A stretch of DNA of 64,000 bases, from positions 1 to 64,000 of the forward strand of contig WOGZ01000142.1 of assembly GCA_009733775.1 (NCBI GenBank), in the 5' to 3' direction. This document shows, in pieces, positions 11,448 through 23,137 of this stretch. The DNA comes from Alectoria sarmentosa (lineage: Eukaryota > Ascomycota > Lecanoromycetes > Lecanorales > Parmeliaceae). Numbering within the stretch: the stretch's first letter is position 1; each line of letters starts with the position of its first letter. The notes under the pieces were generated by a model, which was given only the letters and a program-made list of their open reading frames with translations, did not search any database and was not told the DNA's origin. Both the position numbers and the translations under genes were made by a program.

Positions 11448-11941
11448 ATGCCCATCAAGCCCATAGAAGGAGTGAGTCCCGCAAAATCGCTCTCCGCCCC
11501 AAGCTCCAAGCATGGGCTCGTCGAACCCAATGGCTGATCTCGTGCTACAGATGCTCCGCCGGGGCCTCGTGCTCGATCTCAGCGTGGCGTTCGGTAAGAG
11601 ATAGATATTGCACATGGAGCCAATTCGATGCTGCTGCTGCTGCTGGAGCTTGGCGTGTCTATTTTTGACATTGAGCCCGGGTCCCTTGCTGGAGGAGGAG
11701 AGGAGCGTTCGCTGATTGAGATGTTGTTGTTGGACAGGGTTGGGAACAACGTTTGGGTATCTTTATTGGTATGGTATGTATACATCAGTTACGCAAGTGT
11801 GCTATTGGTTTGTGTTTGGTATAAACAGTGTGCTAAAGACTCTCATATTATATAGGCTACCACGTCCCTGCCACCCGGAAACGCGATCTGTTCTACGCGA
11901 AGCTTGAGCGGGAAAGGGAGGAGAATCAGGGCACTGTGTGA
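11448..11941 (+). CDS. cox9: Cytochrome c oxidase subunit 7A (Cox9)
   Basis: Nuclear-encoded small subunit of respiratory complex IV in the mitochondrial inner membrane. Four tiny exons, 11448-11471, 11551-11593, 11738-11773 and 11856-11941, give 62 residues, close to the 59 of yeast Cox9. The joined protein starts MPIKPIEGMLRRGLVLDLS, has the single membrane helix LGTTFGYLYWYGYHV, and then ATRKRDLFYAKLEREREE, the conserved matrix/intermembrane tail of the family. All three introns are GT-AG with phases that agree (0, 1, 1). Because the exons are 24-86 nt, simple ORF calling misses this gene. It shares a promoter with a putative Mim2 gene. Confidence 0.9.
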
Positions 11942-12751
11942 TGGCAGAGGTTGCGGGGCAACGTCGTTGGGAGGCTAAAAAGGTGGAGGCAGAAGTTATG
12001 AGAAAGAGCATTGATGGGGGACCACTGTATATATGATCGAGGACGATTGATGGCGAATGCGCATCTAGTAGGCGGGCAAAAGGGCGGCATCAGAGATCAG
12101 GAAAGCTCGAGGTATGCTGCTGCCTTCGCCGAAATCAAAATGCAAATCCACCTCTGGCTACTCCTGGGGTTCGGGTTGGATCAAGCTCCTTTCGCTTAGG
12201 GTGCTTTTGGAGACTCCAGCCATGTGACACTATACACTCGCTCTGCGATGGATTCCTGCTTGTTAGCCAAGAGCGAGCGATTGATCGTGCAGTGCATCCT
12301 TCTGCACCATCTCCTCAGAAAGAATATAGTAAAAAGGGTGGTCTCGACGGCCGTGTAAAGGTGCAGGCCACAACAGCGGAACTGATCATACTGGGCTCAC
12401 TCGTATGTGTAACCTGCTGGATACATCACAGTATTCGTAAACAATAAGAAAAGTGAAAGTAAAGGGTTTGCATGTGCCTCAGTCCTCAGACGCTTCTCCC
12501 ATCCACTCTACACCCTTTTAGGTAAAAGCCATACCCTTCTCGGTAAGACGGAAGGATTCCGCACTCAGGATGGGAAGCTTGAAGCTCTCGCTTAAACTTC
12601 GGCCCACAAATGACACGGCGGACTTTCTTCCTCGCGAACAAACTACGCCCATCTTGACTCTGCACCCGGAGACCACTACAATCCTCGCACGACAACTCAA
12701 AAGCGCAGTAAACTTGCCTCATCCCACCCCCTCGCCCTCTACCTGCCCAGC
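11942..12751. other. Intergenic upstream of RACK1 gene
   Basis: An 810-bp gap without recognisable coding sequence. It should contain the Cox9 3' end and the promoter and 5' UTR of the RACK1 gene. Confidence 0.5.
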
Positions 12752-13987
12752 ATGGCGGAGCAACTGGTCATGCGTGGGACGCTCGAAGGCCACAGCGGCT
12801 GGGTCACCTCGCTAGCCACGAGCCTGGAGAACCCCAACATGCTGCTCTCCGGCAGCCGTGACAAGACCCTCATCGTCTGGAACCTGACCCGCGACGACAC
12901 CAACTACGGCTACCCCAAGCGAAGCCTACACGGCCACTCCCACATCGTCTCGGACTGCGTATGCATCTCATCTCATCTCATCTTCCCTCTCAATGTCCTG
13001 AAGCTCTTTTCTTTTTGAGCTAGCTGACACGGCTATTTTGGAAACAGGTCATCTCGTCCGACGGCGCCTACGCCCTCTCGGCCTCCTGGGACAAGACGCT
13101 CCGGCTGTGGGAGCTGGCCACGGGCGTGACGACGCGCCGCTTCGTCGGCCACACCAACGACGTCCTCTCCGTCTCCTTCTCCGCCGACAACCGCCAGATC
13201 GTCTCGGGCTCCCGCGACCGCACCATCAAGCTGTGGAACACGCTGGGCGACTGCAAGTTTACCATCACCGACAAGGGCCATACCGAGTGGGTATCGTGCG
13301 TGAGGTTCAGCCCGAATCCGCAGAACCCGGTCATTGTCAGCGCCGGGTGGGACAAGCTTGTCAAGGTACGCATTATTTACTTTGTTGAGAAGAGGAGTAC
13401 CGGTCAGAGGATGCTTTGCAATCTACAAGTATTTGCTACTTCAGAGCTTTCGGGCCATGAGACAAACAATCACCAATGCACTGATGACAATACACGACTA
13501 CAAAGTTTGCGGTGGAGACATGCTTCCCTTGATCATCTGCTGACCACGTTCTATACTACAGGTCTGGGAATTGGCCTCGTGCCGCATCCAAACCGACCAC
13601 ATCGGCCACACCGGCTACATCAACACGGTGACCATATCCCCCGACGGCTCCCTCTGCGCCTCGGGCGGCAAGGACGGCACCACGATGCTCTGGGACCTCA
13701 ACGAGTCCAAGCACCTCTACTCCCTGACCGCCGGCGACGAGATCCATGCGCTCGTCTTCTCCCCCAACCGGTACTGGCTCTGCGCCGCCACGTCGAGCTC
13801 CATCATCATCTTCGATCTCGAGAAGAAGAGCAAGGTGGACGAGCTCAAGCCCGAGTATACGGCCGTGGGCAAGAAGAGCAGGGAGCCCGAGTGTGTGAGT
13901 TTGGCGTGGAGCGCGGATGGGCAGACGCTGTTTGCGGGGTACACGGATAATCTGATTAGGGCTTGGGGTGTTATGTCGAGGCAATAG
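12752..13987 (+). CDS. cpc2: RACK1 / Cpc2 ribosome-bound WD40 protein
   Basis: Seven-bladed WD40 propeller bound to the head of the 40S ribosomal subunit, which links translation with kinase signalling and represses general amino-acid control in fungi. Exons 12752-12958, 13048-13365 and 13562-13987 give 316 residues, the normal length for RACK1. It begins MAEQLVMRGTLEGHSGWVTS; blades carry GH...WD-type repeats (SGSRDKTLIVW, SASWDKTLRLW, SGSRDRTIKLW, SAGWDKLVKVW, SGGKDGTTMLWDL) and the last blade ends GYTDNLIRAWGV. Intron 2 hosts a box C/D snoRNA of the U24 type, as does the yeast ASC1 intron. The codons are strongly GC-rich and biased, fitting high expression. Confidence 0.96.
13403..13488 (+). 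ncRNA. snR24: U24 box C/D snoRNA in RACK1 intron 2
   Basis: Within intron 2 (13366-13561) an 86-nt stretch is bounded by a terminal stem GTCA/TGAC. It has a C-box-like AGGATGC just inside the 5' stem, the guide segment TATTTGCTACTTCAGAG (13430-13446), an ATGAGAC C'-like box at 13457-13463, a second guide region AATCACCAA, and a terminal D box CTGA at 13481-13484. The guide matches the conserved U24 element that directs 2'-O-methylation of 25S rRNA, and yeast snR24 (89 nt) sits in an intron of ASC1, the RACK1 orthologue. The C box departs from RTGATGA, which is the main weakness. Recognition is from memory of the U24 family. Confidence 0.85.
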
Positions 13988-14275
13988 AAGCGTCGAGAAT
14001 CTGACGATTGGAAGAGGGAAGCTTGATGAGGTCTTGAAATGAAGGGAGGAACGTGTATCGAAATCATGAAATCGTGGCTTGCTTCTTGAGTCAGATCCCG
14101 AGCCAGCTGCTGTAACAAGAAGGCCGCTCGATAGAGGTAGCATGGACATCATGAGAAAATTTGCAAAGTCCAAGCTGTTGCGAAGCTTTTTTGTTTTCCC
14201 GCCCGCAAGACCGGCCTCATCCAACGCCAGTGCTGAGGTTCCAAACTTGTCCATTTGTTGCAGATACGGCGTCTT

Positions 14276-15650
14276 CTACCTCTTCTTCCGAAGGTCCTTC
14301 AAAAGCTCATCCGCCCTCGTCATTCCGTCTCGAAACCCGATCCCTTTACTGATCCCCCTCCCTTCCTCAAACCGCCTCCTCGCCTCCTCCACATCCCCTT
14401 CCATCATCGCAAAGTCCCCCAAATTGATCGTAGCAACCGCACACCCCTCATCGCACTCCTCCGTCCGTTCTGGCGGCTTGATCCGCGCCGCAAGAGCCAG
14501 AGACTTCCGAGCCCACTGACGCGCATCGGAGAGGTGTGAGGCGGACGAGACGGGCGGTTGATTGGGGGAGAAGCCGGGAGGCGGATTCTGCTGCGCGAGG
14601 GAGATGGCGAGGTTGTTCATGAGGACGACGGAATGGCAGCTGTCGGGCGGAGAGAGGCCGAGGGCTTGCAGGAAGAGGGGGGCGGCGAGGTAGTGCCGGT
14701 CTTTGGATTCGTAGAGGTGGCCCAGTGCTTCACCCAGAGTCAGTGAACGATGCCTTTGTATGAAACGCGATGAAACCACCTTCAAGAGAGCCTCCAGTCT
14801 CCTCATTGCTCATCCACTCTCCCTCTCCCTCCTTTACCCCCTCATCCTCCCTCCTCTTCTGCTCCTTCAACAACGCCGTAACAGCCCACACCAATCTCTC
14901 CTCCGCAGCCTCCTGATCCGCAATGTACTCATTCGCATAATGTTCCCCCAGCTTCACACTAATGCCAATCGTCTTCCCCAGCACCTTTGTCCTCTTCCCC
15001 TCATTCCCTTCCTTACCGCCCAACTTTTCCATCCACTTTAAACAATCCCCCCGCACTAGCTCTAAGACGTCGATAGCTTTCTGGTACTGGTGTATCTTCT
15101 CGAATAAAGTAGCGACCTGGATCTTGACCCCGAGAATCTCGTCGCTGAAGGGATCGAGACCCATCTCATCGGCCAAGGCGAGCGCTTGTCGGTAGTACTT
15201 CAAAGCATTTTGAGGTTGCACATCGATGTTGGTGTAGTAGAGGGCGCGGCGTAGTTTGGCGGCTACGGGCTCCGGGTAGGCGGCGAAGTCGGCGATTATG
15301 TAGCTTTGGTAGATGTAATTTATGTAGACGAGCATGCCCATGCCGAAGAGGATTCTGGGAGGGTATTAGGGAGGTGTCGGTGAGTGGAAAGGGGAGGTGG
15401 GGAAAGAGTACATGGCGGAGGCGAGGGTCATGGAGAAAGGGTATTCTTTAAAGAGCTTGGTAGTTGCTTCTCGTGTGGAGGCGTTTCTTCGTACTGGCGA
15501 CCATGGAGAAGTTATATTCTTCTTCAATTGTGGTCGTCTGATGGGAAGTGAAGAGATGTTGTGGAAAACTGATTGACATTTCGAGCGCTCGTGCAATGCT
15601 GAACGGAGAGAGGTTGTTCGTAAAGCTCGAGGGCACACCCTTGCGAACAT
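14276..15650 (-). CDS. mgr3: Mitochondrial inner-membrane TPR protein, Mgr3-like
   Basis: Exons 15412-15650, 14780-15354 and 14276-14727 give 421 residues; all joins are in phase with GT-AG introns of 57 and 52 nt. The N-terminus is rich in Arg/Ser with no acidic residues for about 25 positions (a mitochondrial presequence pattern). A hydrophobic segment after the first join (IILFGMGMLVYINYIY) is the probable membrane anchor. Tetratricopeptide-like helical pairs follow: ALKYYRQALALADEMG, TLFEKIHQYQKAIDVLE, AAPLFLQALGL, ARQWARKSLALAARI and ARRRFEEGRGISKG. This architecture matches the fungal Mgr3 family, adaptors of the i-AAA protease Yme1. It is convergent with RACK1 and divergent from the HMCES gene. 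Confidence 0.72.
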
Positions 15651-15894
15651 GGCGGAAGTCTCAGCTCGTAATGGATATTCTGAGGGAATTGGAAGGACTG
15701 ATCAATTGCATGTTGTAATAAATAGGGTTGTGATGTTGATGGCTGGAGTTGACCTGAGTATTTCGGTTGAGCTTCGGCCAAATACTTGACGACAAAATGA
15801 CGTACATTCTATAGAAGAATTTTGACTCGACGCACCTGAGTATCCCAGAACATTTCCTGCTCTCTCTCAATAGGAGTCGAAGACGGGTTTCAAG
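15651..15894. promoter_or_regulatory. Shared promoter of Mgr3-like and HMCES genes
   Basis: Only 244 bp separate the two ATGs on opposite strands, so a bidirectional promoter is implied. No element was identified inside. Confidence 0.55.
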
Positions 15895-17260
15895 ATGTGC
15901 GGGCGATACGCTCTGGGCATTGTGGGCCTCCGCTTGAAAGGGTTTCCTTCAACTCACCGTACTAACATATTTCCAGCGGGCATCGTTCGTCCGCCATCAG
16001 CTCCAGGACCATGACATGCCCGTAGAGGACGCACCTGATGATGATGACGTACGTGAGACTTACAACTTTGCTCCTGGTAACCATGGCCTTGTCTACAGAG
16101 CAGATATTCCAGACTATGGTGCGGGTGGCGGACATCACGAAAGAGAGCAAGACTCCGAAGATGCAGCCCAAGAAAAACATAGCGCTTCTACTCAGATCGA
16201 GGATCCTAAAGAGACGCGCTATAAACTCCAATCCATGAAGTGGGGTCTGATTCCATTCTGGACGAAACGAAATCCAGACTACGGCACTGTGATGAGGACG
16301 ATCAATGCCCGTGACGATTCTCTGGCGAGCAAAGGTGGAATGTGGAATACTATGAAGCAGAAGAAGAGGTGCATTGTCATTGCCCAAGGCTTCTATGAGT
16401 GGCTGAAGAAGAATGGCGGCAAGGAGAAGATCCCTCACTATGTGAAGCGGAAAGACGAGCAGCTCATGTGCTTTGCGGGTCTCTGGGATTGCGTGCAGTA
16501 TGAGGGGTCTAATGAGAAGCATTACACATACACCATCATCACCACTGATTCGAATAAGCAGCTCACCTTCCTTCACGATCGAATGCCTGTCATCTTGGAG
16601 AATGGGTCGGATCAGATCCGGACATGGCTCGACCCCAGCAAATCCGAGTGGTCGAAGGACCTTCAATCGCTATTGAAGCCCTTCAAAGGGGAGCTCGACT
16701 GCTACCCTGTTAGCAAGGATGTCGGCAAGGTTGGCAATAATTCACCAACGTTCATCGTGCCTGTGGCAAGCACAGCAAACAAGAACAATATTGCCAACTT
16801 CTTCTCAAACGTCAAGAAGTCTACCAAGGGTGAGGAAGAGAAGAAGCAGGTCAATGCAGAAGAAGAGGAAGTCAAGGACAAGGCCTTTGCGGTCGAGCAC
16901 GAGAAGGGCGAAGCACGGACGACTGTCGACCATACCAGTACAGAGGACAATGCACCGCTGCCAGTCCCTGTGGTTGAACCATCGAAGCTCGGTTTGAACC
17001 GGGACCTCGGGTCAGACAATGATGATGAATCAACAGCAGAGCCTCTGAAAAGGGGTGGCCTGAAAAGAGAACACCAGTCAGAAGATCACGGTGAGCCAGC
17101 TGGAAAATCCCTCAAGACTGAATCGTATGCACTGCCAACGAAGTCGCCTGAAAAGACTCCAAACAAGAAGAGGAGAAGTGCGACACAGAATGGGACGGTG
17201 AAGGGTAGCCCGGCGAAACGGACCGGTGGGAATCAGAAAATAACCAACTTTTACAAATGA
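15895..17260 (+). CDS. hmces: SRAP / HMCES abasic-site DNA-protein crosslink protein
   Basis: Shields abasic sites in single-stranded DNA at replication forks by a thiazolidine crosslink through its N-terminal Cys. Exon 1 (15895-15921) encodes MCGRYALGI; a 55-nt intron with a perfect TACTAAC branch follows; exon 2 is 15977-17260; total 436 residues. The invariant Cys2 sits in MCGRY. Other SRAP marks: YNFAPG, WGLIPFWTK, NARDDSLASKGGMW (the conserved Asn-Ala-Arg), GFYEW with the catalytic Glu, and LHDRMPVIL with the catalytic His. The C-terminal half is charged and disordered, with two PCNA-box-like motifs, NIANFFS and the very end KITNFYK. Human HMCES also binds PCNA by its tail. Function is well supported; the PCNA motifs are inference. 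Confidence 0.94.
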
Positions 17261-18631
17261 CGGCATGGTGAGGCGATGCTACGATGTTGCGTAAGATTTC
17301 ATGCAGACGCTGCATGGTGATGGCGGCAGGGTCGCGGCGAAACGGCTTCAGGCCGCAGCCGTGCCTGGCTCCAAGGTGTGGCTTTATACGCCTCTGCACC
17401 AAGTCGAGAGGGGCTCGAAGAAAGGTGATTGGCTAGTGATAAGTGAGGGAATTTGTTAAGGTAGTGCGAAGCGAAGTGAGGGAGAATATCGTTGGATCGC
17501 GTAAGCTGGTGCAGGTAAAGCCATAGGCACGAGGCCCAAACAGAGGCGTAAGCGAAAGACATGCATGGTGAGATCAGAGGGCTGATTGAAAGCCACAAAG
17601 TGTATTTGAAATACATGCTAAAGATTGAAGCGTTGAAAGATATCAGCAGATACAATTGGAGCCCGTCAGCCAAGCCTCTATCTGCAAGCACCTTCCTCTT
17701 CGCTTAGTGGAAGGGTAAGGAGAAGGAGGGAGAGCGATGAGCTGTCAATTATTTTAGCCGCCGAGAATGCCAGCTATGCAAGCACATGATGTTCAACTCC
17801 TGCGGACTATTGCGTAGTTTCCTCATAGTCCCTCGTATTTTCTCATAGTCAGCCATACTTGCCCATTGACTTTGACGTAGTCCAAGCCTTGGAGGGCAAG
17901 TTGCATAGAAAGCTTCATGCAAAGAGAAGTCAGCGGCGATGAAGATTGGTGGAGAAAGAAAAAGAAAAGGGACAAGGAAGGAGCTGATGTTGGGTTTTTC
18001 CTTTTTTTTCTTTTCCCCCCACACCGGACGGGCCTGAGATCCCGCAGAAGCAGAGTCTACTTTTGGTTTTTGTTTGACCCTCTCCAACTCCGAGTTGACT
18101 GCCGACATCCACATCCAAACACCCACATCCACAATCCTTCCACATTTCCATTTCGAAAAGAGGAAGAAGGAAAAAGGGCAAAAAGGTACATGAGTATCTC
18201 CGTACAAGTGTCCACGTACACGAATCCTTCGTGATTGTGAACGTGACAACTTCACCATCATTCATTAACCCAAACTGCCGGGCGTAGCTGTTTACTCTGC
18301 TTCGGACTTTCCCCTCTACCCGTAAATCTGTTCTGTTGACCTCATCAATGTCACGAGATTGCCACTCCCAGGCAAAATCGGGTGGAAGACGACCATGTGA
18401 TGGATGATACACTGAAATCAAAGCAACCTCGTCCAGCTTGCCTTCACCGTGTTGCCTCGTGAAAACTTGCTCCGGCTCCGCATACCTGGACACCACCATA
18501 TCCCCGTCAGCACCGTGCACGGTGCCTGTGAGGGTATATAAAGCACAAGCTTTGACTATGTGATATCGCAAACCCTTTCTTCGGGTGACTGCACCGGCCT
18601 ATTAGATACCTTGACCAGGTTACGTTCCAAC
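17261..18631. other. Intergenic, with TATA element near its end
   Basis: No gene was recognised. The minus-strand open frames between 17749 and 18571 show biased, low-complexity composition and no family pattern. The right end contains the promoter of the following gene. Confidence 0.45.
18535..18542 (+). promoter_or_regulatory. TATA box of the isochorismatase-AlkB gene
   Basis: TATATAAA lies 90 bp upstream of the ATG at 18632, a usual spacing for a TATA box plus a short 5' leader. Confidence 0.55.
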
Positions 18632-21462
18632 ATGTTTACTTCCATGAGCCAAGTCCCGCTTTCAAGCATTCCGCTTTTCGAGACGAGAAAGGCGTTGATC
18701 ATCATCAATCTACAAAATGATTCCCTCTACCGCAAGGACGATATCTACATCACCAAGAACCACGATTTTGTACCCCGCCTAAAGGAGATGATCCCGTACT
18801 TCCGCAAAAGCGGGGATATTGTCTGGGTCAATACGCATATGGGGGTAACTGCCTCACCCCCACCGACTGACTCTGCCCACGTCGAAGAAGAGTCTGCTAA
18901 GCTTGCGGAAAAGAACAGACAAGCTCAGATGTTGAAGGAGCAACAGATCCAAGATGACGTCAAACGAGAGGAGGCTGCCAGGAGAGCGAGACTTGAGAAG
19001 ATCGATCCCAAGGGAGGCTCAGACTATCCTAACTTCTATCCGTCAAGCAAAACCAAGCAAATGATGGCCCAAGCCTCGGCAGAGACTAGAGCGGAGAAAC
19101 GGTCAGCCGATCTACAGGTCTTCAAAAATGACCAAGGTGACTCTATCGAAAAGCATTTGAGTAAACCTAGAAAAGGCCAGCAGGCGAGATTCTACATCGC
19201 CGGGACTAGAGGCGCCGAGATCTGTGACCAGTTACTGGATGTGGTGGACGAGGAGTTGGACTTGATTGTGACGAAACATCACTATTCGGCTTTCGACCAG
19301 ACGTCACTCCTGACAGCTTTGAGGACTAAGTTGGTAACCGAGGTCTATCTGTGCGGCATCTTGACGAATGTGGGAGTGTACTCTACCGCAGCAGATGCAG
19401 TACAACATGGGCTGCAGGTAACTGTCGTTGAGGACTGCCTTGGGTATCGAAGTGAAGACAAGCACGAGGAAGCGTTGCGTCAAATGGCAGATATCATGGG
19501 TGTGCATGGTGCTGATAGTGAAGAGATCATCGGAGAATCTGGAGGTCGTCCAGTGCCAGAATCGCAAGAACCTGGAATCACCCTCGACGAGCTTTCACTG
19601 AATCCCAATCGAGTGACTGCAGATGGCGGTTCTCTGATGGTAGGTATGGTCTTCAGCAATCCAGAACCTGCTGCCGCGGGGATTGGTCATGCGACTATGG
19701 TCAGTGGAGTCCCACAATCGCCGCCAGTGGACCTTTTTGATACCGACTGGCAGGCATCGCTGTCTCCTGTGGACAAATCAGCGCAGCGAGCCGAGAGAGC
19801 GCTGAAAGAGGAAGAAGCCTCGCCAATCACCAGATCGGGGCCCTCTGCTTCCAGGAATCGAAATTCTTGGCAGTCCAGGTCGGCCACACTGGGACCAAAT
19901 GACAGTATTGGGTCTGGTGACTCGAAAATAATCCACAACGTCATTGGCTCTCCAATCATCAATGACGCTTTTAGCCAGATGAAGAAAGAGGTTGACTGGC
20001 AAACCATGCTTCACCGCAGTGGACAAGTACCAAGGCTTGTAGCAGTGCAAGGAGAGATTGGAAAGAATGGTGACGTACCAGTCTACCGACATCCTGCGGA
20101 TGAGTCGCCACCGCTCTTGCCATTTACTCCCGTGGTTCAATACATTCGGCAGCGGGTCGAGTCAGTGTTGAAGCAATCATTCAACCACGCCCTGATTCAG
20201 CTATATCGTCATGGAGAAGACAACATCTCCGAGCACTCTGACAAGGTTTGTTAGTCTTATTTTTGCAAAGATGGACTGAAAGCTAACCGTGACAGACTCT
20301 GGATATTGTTCGTAGTACTAGTATTGTCAATGTGAGCATTGGTGCCCAACGAGTCATGACTTTACGTACGAAGAAGTCCCAACACGGTACAGACAGTCCA
20401 AGTATGAGGCAAACACAGCGCATCAAGATGCCACACAACTCCATCTTCATTTTAGGCCCTCAAACTAACAAGGAGTGGCTGCATGGGGTTCGAGCAGACA
20501 AAAGACCTGCCGTAGAGAAGACGGAGGAGGAAAAAGCCTTTGAGGGTGAGCGTATCTCGATCACCTTCAGGCAGATCGGTACAATCATGAACAAGAAAGA
20601 AAAGACGATTTGGGGCTCAGGGGCGAAGAGCAAGTCGAGGCAGAAAGCTAGCAGGATCCCTACCAAGGACAATGCTCAGATGGAAGCCATGATCAAAGCC
20701 TTCGGCAAAGAAAACCACGACACGGATTTCGACTGGGATGCTGAGTACGGCAGTGGTTTTGACGTCGTCAATCTGGCGAACGAACAAGCCAAGCTCATTC
20801 TCTGCAATGACTCAGTTGCGAATCTTCGCGTGCAACTTTTGCTGTACGAGAAGTCGGTCTCCTTTGCGGCAACCCAACGAGAGAAATTGCCCTCGCCTGA
20901 ACCTGAGGACTTCCAGACCAGATTCCATCCTTGGATGCATGGTCTATCCAACAGCGAGAATCCTGTTTTTAAGGATGTCACTGAAGATGCCGCAGAAATA
21001 GAGGGCGACCTTACTATCATGTTCTATTTGGAGAAACATTATCCTTTCACAGGTACGGAACAGGCAATGGTGGCGCAACCTGATAGAACCACTGCCCTCA
21101 TCTATAGTCAGACCGCAAAGGCCAACGAGTTACTGTTTCTCTGGCGTGAGGTGCGAGATTCCCAGGGTCGTAACTCGCCGCCTACCTACCGGTTCAACCT
21201 GGAGCGGCCAATGAAGCCAAACACGTCGCTGCTTGAGGAGTTCCACAGCAGCCTTAGGACCTGGGAAACTCTTGCAGGAGCCGCGAAGTATGTCACCGGA
21301 GACCTCTGGACGATCATCGATTGCGCCTTTTGGCCTGTGTTGAATCACATCATTGGGGAGTGTGAAGAATTGCATCAGGACAGGTACCCGAAGCTACTGG
21401 CATATCACCAGCGAGTGATGGAGAGGGGATGCGTCAAAGCAATTCTCGGCAGTGGGGAATGA
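18632..21462 (+). CDS. Isochorismatase-like / AlkB dioxygenase / GST-like fusion
   Basis: Exons 18632-20245 and 20296-21462 (50-nt intron with GCTAAC branch) give 926 residues with three parts. Residues about 15-310 are isochorismatase-like: ALIIINLQND holds the Asp, VTKHHYSAF the Lys, but the catalytic Cys position reads ILTNVGVYS, with Gly instead of Cys. Residues about 490-640 are an AlkB-type 2-oxoglutarate/Fe(II) dioxygenase: the His and Asp of SEHSDK (535 and 537), the distal His in EWLHGV (about 601), and RISITFR for 2-oxoglutarate binding. The intron falls right after the HxD motif. The C-terminal 220 residues look like a glutathione-transferase fold. AlkB domains repair alkylated nucleic acids; the rest suggests a scaffold role. 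The start ATG is the first in frame after the TATA box. Confidence 0.85.
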
Positions 21463-22635
21463 GATTGATATCACTAGCAGAGCATTGTTTGTCCTTAGTA
21501 ATGACCATTTACGAAATCGATGGACCGTCGACACCTTTTCCAAAGTAAAGCTTACCCTGTCTCACGTACTAGTGGTCATGGAAAGGTGATCATCGAGTCC
21601 ACAATGGTTATTAGGAAAGTCGAAGTCGCTGGGAAAGACAGAAGCTGAAGGGTACAGGGAGCACTGGTATTCATCGATCCCTGCATCTCCATCAGATGCT
21701 GAAGACACTACCAAGGGGCAAGACCGTGGCTTCCCTCGAGTATTCGATTTTCAGACCCGAGTTGAACGGTTTACAGAAAGAAAAACATGACCGGATGCAC
21801 GAGTCTGAGCCGAGAACAAGGAACATGCACATAAAATGGTCGAGACGGAACATAACGGAGGCTAGCACTGGAATTTCTGCATTGAGAGCGACATAGGTTT
21901 TTCTTGACCCAACGTACATATATTGGCTTGCAAAGTACACGACTGCAGCTTGATTTGACAAGGGGGGAGGGTATGGAGGGGAAAGGATGGAGCCTTGTTT
22001 GGCATGATTTCAGGGGCGCTAGGATGAGAGGGAAAGAAGCAACACCAGTACATAACTCATAGCATACAGTACGCACATGGAATATTTCTGAAGATGGTTG
22101 GCTCCGTTGTTTTGATGCAGCCCTAGCGATCGTACGGGCAATTTGATTTTCGCGTCTTTGCACCGATCCGGTCAGCCTTGCTGAAAGCTATTATAGATAA
22201 AGCCGCGTCATCATCCTCCAACAATTTCCAACAATTTCTGCCGAAGGCATGTTATTCTTCGAGAGGGGCTTCCTAGCGTCCAATCCATCCATAGACGAAA
22301 GAAAGCTCTCGTTTGGCGGAGCACGGCGTGATATGTAATGCAAATGGTAGCCCGTCTGTATCTGATCTGATCTCCGACTCTGTCCCAAGTGTCACACTCT
22401 TGACTCTCCCTAATATGTATGCCTTGACAATCGCCAGAGTCGTTCTAGCGACCTACTTAAAATAACCGGGGGCCAAGCCTTTCTCTCTTCTCTCAAGCTA
22501 GAGTACTGTAACGGTAACTTTCTCTCTCTCTCTCTCTCTCTTCTCTTCTCTCAAGCCAGAGTACTGTAAATGGTAATACATATCCCTATGTAGAGTACAT
22601 ATCTCCCCAGGTCCAACTTCCACATCGCCTTCACT
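21463..22635. other. Intergenic with CT microsatellite
   Basis: No gene seen. A pyrimidine run of CT dinucleotides lies at about 22519-22552, between two copies of a 21-bp segment (CTCTCAAGC-AGAGTACTGTA, 22490-22510 and 22548-22568), so the microsatellite may have expanded inside a small duplication. Confidence 0.6.
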
Positions 22636-23137
22636 TCAATCCGACGCGCTATCATCCGGCATCTGCTGCGTGTTCGCCAGCTCCTTTTGCAACCAATTGA
22701 GCGTCAGCTTTTGTTTTTACTTTTCTTTCTTTCTTTGTTTCTTTCATTCATTCATTCTTCTCCTTCCACCTCCCCCCCCCCTCTTCCCATGAACAGCCAA
22801 ACAAGATAGATAGCCAGCTAGCCAGACAAACCAGACAAACCAGACAGGCAAACAACTCACCTCCTCAAGCCTGCTCTTCAACCTCTGCAACTGGCTCTCC
22901 TTGATGACGAGCGTCTGGTCGTCGAGGTCTTCGACGATGTAGTCGTGTTTGTCGTGGTCGATCTTGAGGATGATGGCTTTGATGGAGGGGTCGCATTCGA
23001 CGAGGACGCCTGGGAAGAGGGAAAGGGCAGGGGGGGCACCGGTTAGTGGGAGGGGAGGAGAGGAGAGGAGAGGGGAGGAGAGGAGGGGGAGGGGAGGGGA
23101 AGGGGAAGGGAGGGTTACCTTTGACTGCTTTGGGCAT
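22636..23137 (-). CDS. tfb5: TFIIH subunit Tfb5
   Basis: Smallest subunit of the general transcription and nucleotide-excision repair factor TFIIH; it stabilises Tfb2/p52. Three exons, 23119-23137, 22861-23009 and 22636-22707, give 79 residues, slightly longer than the usual 70-72. Exon 1 encodes just MPKAVKG, and the joined protein continues VLVECDPSIKAIILKID, HDYIVEDLDDQTLVI and LQRLKSRLEE, the whole conserved core. The 109-nt first intron is a striking purine/pyrimidine-asymmetric tract. The last exon (LNWLQKELANTQQMPDD) is less conserved, and its 3' splice site (AAAAG/CTG) is the least certain boundary. It is divergent from a PY-motif membrane protein. Confidence 0.92.

Noticed and set aside
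13366..13561. Treating the long RACK1 intron as containing an extra exon
   Set aside because: The joined exons already give a full 316-residue RACK1, and the intron content fits a U24 snoRNA.
17930..18571. A 213-codon minus-strand frame upstream of the isochorismatase-AlkB gene
   Set aside because: Half of it is low-complexity and overlaps the opposite gene's promoter and TATA box. No domain or splice logic supports it.
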